This document shows, piece by piece, positions 55,977-64,000 of a stretch of 64,000 nucleotides of DNA (within the stretch, counting starts at the first letter, position 1; each line of letters begins with the position of its first letter). The notes under the pieces are model-generated. The model was given only the letters and a program-made list of their open reading frames with translations. It made no database searches and was not told the DNA's origin. A program made the position numbers and the translations under genes. The stretch comes from Steinernema hermaphroditum (taxonomy: Eukaryota > Nematoda > Chromadorea > Rhabditida > Steinernematidae): the NCBI GenBank assembly GCA_030435675.1, contig CM059621.1, positions 2,480,001 through 2,544,000 on the forward strand, in the 5' to 3' direction.

Positions 55977-56740
55977 GACTGCTTCCTAGAAATATATGAG
56001 TAATGGAAATCTCAGCGGCGATGGATAGCTCCTGTACCCATAAGCTGTTATTAATCCACGACTGACGCACGAGCCAACGATGTCAGTGTTCAGATGCGAA
56101 TGTTGTGGATGATGACCACTGATTTAAGAGGAAATCCATATGAACTTCTTCCAAAATTTACGTGCAAATGACCATAGCCAATTGTGACAAAAGAGGTGCG
56201 GGTGTTTGTGTATTCGAACTAGTGGTAGAAAACCGTATCAGGCGTCTCCGGTGGGAATCCAGGCCGCCTTTCCTGTGTTTTCGGGCGTCCCCTTCGCTAA
56301 TAAAGCTGTGAAAATACCGTGGGTCTTGCGCCTGAAATCCAAGAGGGGACGCCAAAAATCCCGCAAAACGAGGGGGGGGGCACCTGGAACGGTTTCATGC
56401 CACACGCGTCACTTGTCCTTTTGGAGTTACAGTTCACTAATGAACGCCTTATTTATAGGCGAATTTTCAGTCTGATCTGAGGCGAACACGGATGGTTCCA
56501 TTGCGGAACTCTTCTACTAGTAAACCGACCTGTAGGACATGCAGGATGCAGTGCTTCTCAGACAAAAACCAGCGGCGATTGTTTTGTGGTGCACTTTCTC
56601 ACCGCAGACGCCAGAAGAGAAGAATTATATGCACCTAACATTTCTTTACTGCCTTGATAATGAAGTTACTTAATACATCTCTACATCTGGAAAAATCAAT
56701 ACAATCAATATCAGGCAATCATTTTTCATAGTCATATCAC

Positions 56741-57288
56741 TCATGGAATAACCAAAACACGGTTACTGCTTAAATGGCAAAGTTCCAAATAGGAAGGCAG
56801 CTTTGCAGGAAATTCTGCGCGTTTGCATACTGTTCTCCGATCCATCCATGACGTGTAAATGACGAACAACGCGAAGCCGATAACCACCATTGCCAGAATG
56901 ATGCAAATCAATACGATCACCAGCTGATACGATTCCACTATAAACGGTTAATTATTATATATATTAGGGATGCACCGGAACGGAAACCGGAACGAACCGG
57001 AATCAGTCAGAAGGTCCGGGGTTCGAATCCGCCCGTAGGCCAAACTTTTTTTATGTACTTTTTCCGCACGTTTTTCCATAAATTTAAATTTTTCTTACGT
57101 AGAATCAGACAATCAAACAGTTTCCAGAACGCTATGTCACGGAAATACGAAAATAAAAAAGTTTTGCTCGCGGGTGGATTCGAACCCCGGACCTTCTGAC
57201 TGATTCCGGTTCTTTCCGGTTTCCGTTCCGATACATCCCTAATATATATATATATGTCAGAGGATGCTACCTGAATCCAGCTGCATTG
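56741..57288 (-). CDS. Tiny membrane protein T1', right copy with MITE
   Basis: Exons 57273-57288 and 56741-56937; intron holds the MITE at 56,965-57,241, so the MITE predates the duplication. Confidence 0.73.
56965..57241. mobile_element. hAT-type MITE, copy 3 (in arm A')
   Basis: Inverted counterpart of 9,286-9,562, same length. Confidence 0.85.
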
Positions 57289-57989
57289 TAGACGGAGCGC
57301 CGTGCTCAAATATCGCTAGCTAAATAACTCCATGTCGGCCGGCTTCTTGTGGAGTGGATTACTCATCATCCGAACGAAAATAACCACTCGTTTTTATCTG
57401 CTTTGACGCAAGCAGCTGTGAAATACGCATGCATTATTATAGCCTTAGCACACGAGCATCAGTGAACAACACTCACATGTTCTACCTATAAAGGTTTACA
57501 TAGAACGATAGACAAGATCTAACAAGAAAAAACCATGCCATTGAAAGCGTTACAATTGTATTTAAAGCTTGGTACGGCACTCAACACACGACCACAATCC
57601 GCCTTGCACTGAAAGCGAAGCTTACTGCAATGGTGACATCTCCACCTTCAACCAGCATTGGGCTTCGATCATAAGTGGCAGATTAGAAATATGCTGTCTA
57701 TTAAGTTCATTGCTTTGACGATTTCAGTTAACTTGGGACAGATTACGAAACGTAAACCACTTTCGATAATAGCAATTAATTTTTCGTTAAGTGTTGAAGA
57801 ATATCGCGCGCACGAGTAGTTTGATGGAGGGGAGTAGGACGGGGTCAGCATTGGCGTATCATCCTACTTCCAACCTTATAACCGGCGTCATCAATCTTCC
57901 GCCATTAACGACTTTGAATGGGGTTCACTTTCTAGTAACCGAGTCTATTTTCACTTTAAGTGTTGTTGTTTTCACTGTCTGTATTCTTT

Positions 57990-60900
57990 ATGTCAACGTC
58001 TGTATTCTACGGTCACTTGAATGTTACATTATTGCTATTCGTCTGCATTTTTATGCGGGGATACGGTGAGACTTTTTATATTAATAACTATATCAAAAGC
58101 ACGGTCCACTATCTGGATCGGTGCGACGTATTTCAATGTTTTTGTTTCAGTCCTCTGTGCTCAGATCTCATCTGATCCTCGCATTGAAAATGCACGCTTG
58201 GACAAGAAAACATACGAAGCTGTCCAACGCCTTCACTTTCACTGGTACATGACCTCGATTAAAGCTTTAATGGGTCAGCTTGGCAAGGAGTTATATCAGA
58301 AAATGAACGTTGGTAAGGCAGCTATTATTTATTCATAAAGCTCAATGTATCACGTCGTTAATAGCATATGTAAATGTATCGATTTTTTTAGAAGACCAAG
58401 CAGAATTTGCCCGCTGTCTAGACAACATAGAATATCAAGGTGATCTCAGTTATGGTGCGCGATGCCTGGTACACGCCCGTAAACGTCACATCGCCAATAC
58501 ACCCAGGAAGACAAACAAAAAGTTGCTAAAGCAGAAGTTCATCAAGATCGCCGCAGATTCACCTACTGAACGACACAATGCGCCTTTTGCGAAAAAACCA
58601 GAACTCGACTCCAAATCTAAAAAGGAAAAAAGCAGTGGACTCAACAAATCGCCGAAGGTGATAGCAGCAAAAGTGAAGTCAACGAAGAAATTAAAGGAAA
58701 TTTTGAAAATGAAAATGAGAAAAAAGAGCACCCGGATAAAGCGAAGCGAATATGGTCGAAAGAAGGCTGGAGTTATACAAATGGAGAAGCTCATGAAGTT
58801 AATAGACCCCACAAGGCCAAGTCCCGTTCAACGTGTGACGAATCTGATCACACGGGTGACACAAGGCAACGATACAAAGTATCAACCTGGTGCTTGGCTG
58901 AAGACTTACAAAGAGCTACGGAAGCTCAAGGACGCCATGGACGAAAAGAAGCAGCTACCCGGGACGAGAGCCTTTAAATATCGACTTTATGACTTGATCT
59001 TAGGCAACGATAAGCCGACGAAATCTCCCAAAGAAAAGGTCGTCTTCTTTTGTGTGGTCATGACGATAACCAATGAATTGTTACAGATGCAGCCGGCCAC
59101 TTTGCTCGACAGCGCATTTGATCTCATTGAATCGGTAGCCGGACAGAAAAACAACGGAACAAGACAGCAAGGAAACATTCGCGTCATGAGTCCGAGAATA
59201 GCGCCCCTCATGCCCGATAAACTAGAAACGAAGTCAAGGCCACTTTCACCATCGATTCTTGCGTTCTTCAAAGACGAGGGGGATGACCAGATAGCTTCAA
59301 TACCGGAGGTGGGTCGTTACAATTAACACTTGATTACCACTAATGGGCACCATGATCATTTGAATCCATTCGCGTGTGCAGTAACCGACAAGCAATAGCA
59401 AGCTGTCTGCCAATGTCTCACTCTTTGAAAAAATAGACAGTCTTTCTACGCAAGCTGTCTACAAAGTCTGTGATCGATGACGATCGATGTTCATTGAGTA
59501 TTGTTTAGAGACACCACTTTACAGAGAATTTTACAGACACATGGATGCATATAGACAGGTGTTTGGGCAAACGAAGTTAGTCTGTCATTCTGTGTGTCCT
59601 TCGCCAAATCCCGGGTTGGCTTACGCTCCGGATTAGGTTCATAGCTAGAGTTTAAGTTGTGGGGAAGCCGCAGGCGATTACCGTATTCATTTTTCTTTAA
59701 ATATACAATCCATTCTTGGCTTCCTTTAAGAACTTATGTAGCCCGTCGGTATAGTTTTGTCAAGATCGGTATAGTTTTGTCAAAATCGGTATAGTTTTGT
59801 CAAGATCGGTATAGTTTTGTCAAAATCGGTATAGTTTTGGTCACTTTTCCCTAACAGAGCCGCTGAGAGTATTGTCAATAGACTCTGAGCTTGTGATAGC
59901 AGTTTTAGAATGCCAAGACACCAATTGCTACTCTTGTAGAAAGGCTCGCAATCCAGGAGACTATATACGAGTACATAGAGGGTTTACGGAAAGGTAGCTC
60001 GTTCGGGGAACATGAAGGATTGAGTGTTGCGAGAAAATTCAGTGCTGTAAGTATCCTGGCGGGGCCTTATTGACTAAATTCAACTTCACTAATATAAATG
60101 AAGGAATTAATTTAACATTTAGGTCTTGGAGAAGACAGGCATGGACGACAAGGACAGAGAGAGTATAATGGAAATGTTGATGGAAGTTTCGGGTGCACGA
60201 AAGAACGTCAACATGGCGCTCGAAATTCTGAATAATCTCAACTTTAAAGGTCAGATTTTGTTTTCTTGATTCTTCGCTTCTATTGCCATCTTCAGGAATG
60301 AAAGGAGAGATCCTTGAAGTTACAGAACGGCTAAGTGCTGCTTTTCAACACTTACAGCAATCGTTTTCGAATCGTCAACATGACGAGATCAAGGAACGAG
60401 GTTTCACCTTCATGGAACCACATCAGATGGAACGAATATGCAAAGATCACGGTATATTACCATGCGTGGTCCAACAAAAAAGCTAACTCGTAGGCCCTGA
60501 CAATGTTGCAAACGTCGGTTTCGACATAAGCGAATACCGTAACCTGACAGTCTCGCAACGAGAGGCTAGCCTGTGGCAGAGAATAGAGCTTATTGCTGCG
60601 AACAAAACGGATGAAGATCATAAAAGAGAAAAGCGAGCATTCCAGGTGCTTTCAGTTCTGGCCCCGGTAATCCTGGCGCCGTACATGTTCAACCCGATCT
60701 TCGGTATCAGCATTCTGGGACCAGTTATCCTCTCCCCTAACATCTTCAGTCCACTCATCCTTAATCCATCTGTGTTGGGTCCGTATATATTGAGCCCAGC
60801 GGTTGCTATGCCTTTCATCTTATCCCCATATCTTCTTTCACCTTATATCTTAACACCCATAGTAATGGCCCCGTTCATTCTCAATCCATACGTTCTGTCG

Positions 60901-61083
60901 CCAAACGTAATTAATCCATACGTTCTCAGCCCGATTATACTGAGTCCACTGGTGTTATGTCCTGATGTGCTCTCACCGCAAGTTCTAGGTGGGGCCATCC
61001 TGTCACCCAGTGTGGCATCACCTCCTGTTTTAACCGAGAGCTACCTGATGGGTAATGTGTTGTCGCCTTCGTTTTTGTCGTAG
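57990..61083 (+). CDS. MLT-10-like moulting-cycle protein, right copy
   Basis: Exons 57990-58065, 58151-58312, 58392-59308, 59909-60046, 60123-60249, 60296-60451, 60494-61083; 721 aa. Same domains as the left copy: signal peptide, moulting-cycle region (KTYEAVQRLHFHWYMTSIKA; SYGARCLVHARKRH), KREKR, then the LSP/LNP repeat block. Both copies are open and splice-competent, so gene dosage is doubled. Confidence 0.88.
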
Positions 61084-61404
61084 CGAGAAAAAGAAATAGA
61101 CATAGTTAATAATTAATAAAAGATGTTTTACAACCATGTTTAAAGAGTCCAGTTGAGTTGCAAAGTTAGGAAACAGAGCGCGTCTTCGATTTGATGATCA
61201 GAGATCGGTGACGAACTCCGGAAGTACAGATCGCAAAAACATCCTACAATTGATACTAGCATCGGGTGATCTATGTAAACGTGGATTGTTATGATGGACA
61301 CATACAAAATCTGCACATAATCGCTTGTTAATTGCTTCCTGTCCTTTACTGTTGTTACTATAAATATATCGCTTGACACCACGTTAATCACTTACTATCC
61401 GAAG

Positions 61405-61785
61405 ATGTACATTCTCGCAGTTCTCCTCCTGGCTCTGCCCGCTACCCAGGCTCAGTCTGCCTTCGCTACCTTCGCTCACCAATACATCACCAACTTTTTC
61501 CAAGTCAGCGAAATTCAGAAAATTTCGTTTGTAAGCGGGCGGTGCTGGGTTCGGTTCCCCTCGGGGTCCTTATTTTGTTTGGGTGTTTTCCCCGTGCTCA
61601 CGGAAAAACACACACACACACACAAACAGACCAACGGACCCGTCGGTTTTCCATTTATATATAGGGGATTAAAAGAGAAGTGCTGCGGAGCTCATCTCAA
61701 CCTTCAAACCGATCCGGGCGCCACTCGGGAATATGCCCTAGTGCTGCTCCGATGTGGTACTTTTCTACTCCTCCGTTTCTCTTGA
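61405..61785 (+). pseudogene. Truncated secreted-family gene P4'
   Basis: Promoter and the first 40 codons (signal peptide to SEIQK) are as in P4; at 61,524 the sequence passes into the truncated SINE of block B', so the frame continues through repeat sequence (SFVSGRCWVRFPSG...) to a stop at 61,785. A chimeric secreted product of 126 aa is possible but probably meaningless. Confidence 0.8.
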
Positions 61786-62582
61786 TCACTGCGTGTGATC
61801 GCTAAGTGCCGTAGTGGCGACGCGTGTGGTCCCGACCAGAGATAGGCAACTGTTGAGCCGTACATCCGTATCAACCGGTAAACCGGTTGGTCAGCCGATT
61901 CAACCGTTCCGTGAGCCGGTTGACGGATCGGTTCCGATCCGTTCCTGCCCATCTCTGGTCCCGGGTGACCACTGACTTACGAGCTCTTGTGACTGCGAGT
62001 GCTTCATGTTCACCACGAGATACATGGATGAAAGCATGGAATGCGACCCCGAAGTCTTAAGCTAATCGACGATTCTGGATGACCAATTAACTTCGATGCG
62101 TACTAGACAAAGACAGCAGAAAATGACACATTTATCAATACTATAAATCAACAAACGCAACGGAAAATACTTTCACCAGAGATTCCAACTGAGCCGGAGC
62201 CGAGCCCGAGCCGAACCGGCTCGGACCACTCTGCTCGGATCGGGATTTCGCAACCCGCGCCGAACCCGATCCGGGGCCCGCCATATATACTAGGGAAAAT
62301 TCCGACCGTTCGCGAGGAGCGGTAGCAGACGGCGAGAGAAAATCGGATGCCCGTTGCTTTGCCGTTGTATGCCAACTGTCTCTCGTCGTCTGCGCCCTTT
62401 GTACCGACGCCCGCGAATGGTCGAACTTTTCCCTAGTATATATCGTCGGGACCACCCGCCCAACTGAGCCGGAGCCACGAGCCGGCTCGCGGTGCGTAAC
62501 AATCAGAAAGAAAGATGCATATCCTCGCAATGATGATGCGAAACCCGTTTTCTAAATGAACAGCCCAATACAGCACTATATA
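61525..62582. repeat. Block B', inverted copy of 17,114-18,295
   Basis: Holds the truncated SINE (61,525-61,690), the small MITE (61,837-61,957) and the truncated CAGAGAT MITE (62,177-62,491). It ends CAGCACTATA, matching the bases just beyond the mariner. Confidence 0.9.
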
Positions 62583-62924
62583 TAGTGCAAATAAGAACAT
62601 ACAAGTGCATAATAACCGATGCGTAAACCATAGAAAAAAAGAACCTTTTCTTCGTTAAATCCGTCTATGCGGTACAATTATTGGAGATTCTCACAGAGTT
62701 CCGTTTGTGCACACTTCCTTTTCGCAAATTAGCTCCCTGTTTTCCACGAGTTCCTTAGCCAAAGAACAAAGTTTGCTTTAGTAGAATTGTTTTCGAAGAC
62801 AGTTAATTGTTGAAGGCTGTACATAGAGCGACATCATCAGCGAACACCCGGCCGTATGTTGCTTGATCTGCTTCTCCGACTAAGCCCCAAAAGTGAACCA
62901 TCATACATTGTCAGCGACCACAGC

Positions 62925-63076
62925 ATGCTGTTCGGTAGGATAATTGTAACAAGTCACAGGGACAACTGACTTCTGTTACAGAAACTTCTTACGAGATCTA
63001 CATCCTGGCTGTTTGCCTTTCGACGTCGCTTCTACTCTGCGCATTCTTTGTCCTAATCTATTACAAATTTCTATGA
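62925..63076 (+). CDS. Tiny membrane protein T23 (34 aa), 10-nt first exon
   Basis: Exon 1 ATGCTGTTCG (62925-62934), 47-bp intron ending GTTACAG, exon 2 62982-63076, phase 1. The product is almost only a helix (residues 8-30, EIYILAVCLSTSLLLCAFFV) with tail YYKFL. Shortest member; outside both arms. Confidence 0.62.
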
Positions 63077-64000
63077 GTAAACATTTAAGAATCCAAGAAG
63101 AACATCAAACGCGCACATCGGCCCGTTTTTTTTTAATTCATGCAGTTGTGGAGTTCTTTTCAATATATCCAAAGAATGAGCGTGGGTTCACTCTCAAAGC
63201 CACGACAAATTTGCAACTATCTGTATGCAGATAATGATTGTCAGTCATGAGCGTTCATGAATTTTATATCTCTTTCTTAAAGACTTTTTACTATTGTGGC
63301 AGTTATGTAATAAATAGAATAAATAGCATTCTTTTGTTGTGTTCTGCATTTCTTTCCGTACTCAAGTACAAGCTGCTCTAATGGTCATGCCAAAAATCTC
63401 CCTGCAACCATTCTTCAGGGTATCAGAAGAGAACAACGGTCCATCAAGCATGCGTTTAATGATACACACACCTCTGATTTCATCCCCGAGAAGGCGTTCA
63501 ATTTAGTCTAATGGATAATGGATAGCGGATTTTAAAAGGGTGGGTCGGAAGAATATCCCGTTGACAAACAAACGGAAGGAAGGGGATCAGCCATTATCCA
63601 GGCCAAAAATTTTCAACATTGCTTTACGGACCATTGCGAAAGATCTATTAAAAAGGCAAGCAAAGATGTAAGGATAAGGATGTCACCTGTAATACTGTAT
63701 TAACGTATGGATCACCCTTCCGTCCCTTCCAGTCGATCACATCATGTTTAACGAAAAAACAGTGAAACAGAGAAAAACTAACAAGTAGATAATGACATCC
63801 CCTGCTCTCCTCAGCAGCAGACATCTTTTTCCCATTTAATTGTTTCACTCCTTGTGTTGTTTTTCTTATTCAGGTCGACTTCTAGCGATTTAACTACTTT
63901 GGAACAAGCATTTCAGCTTCATCGCTTTTTTTGATTTCTATTACGTCACGAAGCACACGACAGACTGTTGTCGCATTTCGTAAAAGAAGAAATAGACACG
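63077..64000. other. Intergenic, nothing recognised
   Basis: A minus-strand frame at 63,648-63,848 has a hydrophobic stretch (HYLLVSFSLFHCFFV), but no intron or start context like the tiny membrane genes. Confidence 0.35.

Larger units (their letters stand above)
48280..61524. repeat. Right arm A' of inverted duplication
   Basis: Reverse complement of 5,030-16,030. It starts in the last ~10 bases of Z exon 1 and stops inside exon 1 of the secreted-protein gene, where block B' begins. It contains a hAT insertion and several small deletions relative to the left arm. Confidence 0.93.

Overview
The window is animal nuclear DNA, almost certainly from a free-living or parasitic nematode (best guess clade V, Pristionchus-like; the species is not provable from sequence alone). 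The reasons are many GT-AG introns of 41-53 bp, an MLT-10-like moulting-cycle gene with proline repeats, a pair of ground-like-domain genes, a serpentine (Srh/Str-like) chemoreceptor, and RTE, hAT and mariner elements. No bacterial or organellar features, CRISPR arrays or functional tRNA/rRNA genes are seen.

Layout. 1-5,150: four tandem or inverted members of an unrecognised secreted ~175-aa family (one cut by the window edge, one dead, two intact). 5,030-16,030: left arm A of a very large inverted duplication, holding an MLT-10-like gene, four tiny membrane-protein genes, a 22-codon ORF with a TATA box, and the 3' part of an unrecognised gene ('Z'). 16,033-17,113: a mariner exactly on the arm boundary. 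17,114-18,295: block B, nested small hAT-type MITEs plus a tRNA-like SINE. 18,300-48,240: the middle, with an almost complete RTE retrotransposon, a long run of tiny membrane-protein genes mostly on the minus strand, a chemoreceptor, a 546-bp tandem repeat, a decayed mariner and two head-to-head ground-like genes. 48,280-61,524: inverted arm A' carrying a 2.9-kb hAT transposon. 61,525-62,582: inverted B'. 62,583-64,000: one more tiny membrane-protein gene, then nothing recognisable.

The most interesting content is a family of about 26 loci encoding single-pass membrane proteins of only 34-105 aa. Nearly all share one architecture: a very short first exon (10-88 nt), one 41-53 bp intron always in phase 1, and a second exon with one Cys-containing transmembrane helix and a short basic tail. 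Most were invisible as single ORFs and were reconstructed here by splicing. I do not recognise this family; its function is unknown.

The duplication is informative: each arm keeps one native end. The secreted-protein gene at 4,533-5,149 is intact only at the left arm, whereas exon 1 of gene Z is present only at the right arm, and block B is joined to opposite ends of A in the two copies. This is what an insertion flanked by a B duplication, followed by inversion between the two arms, would leave; a circular intermediate is the main alternative.
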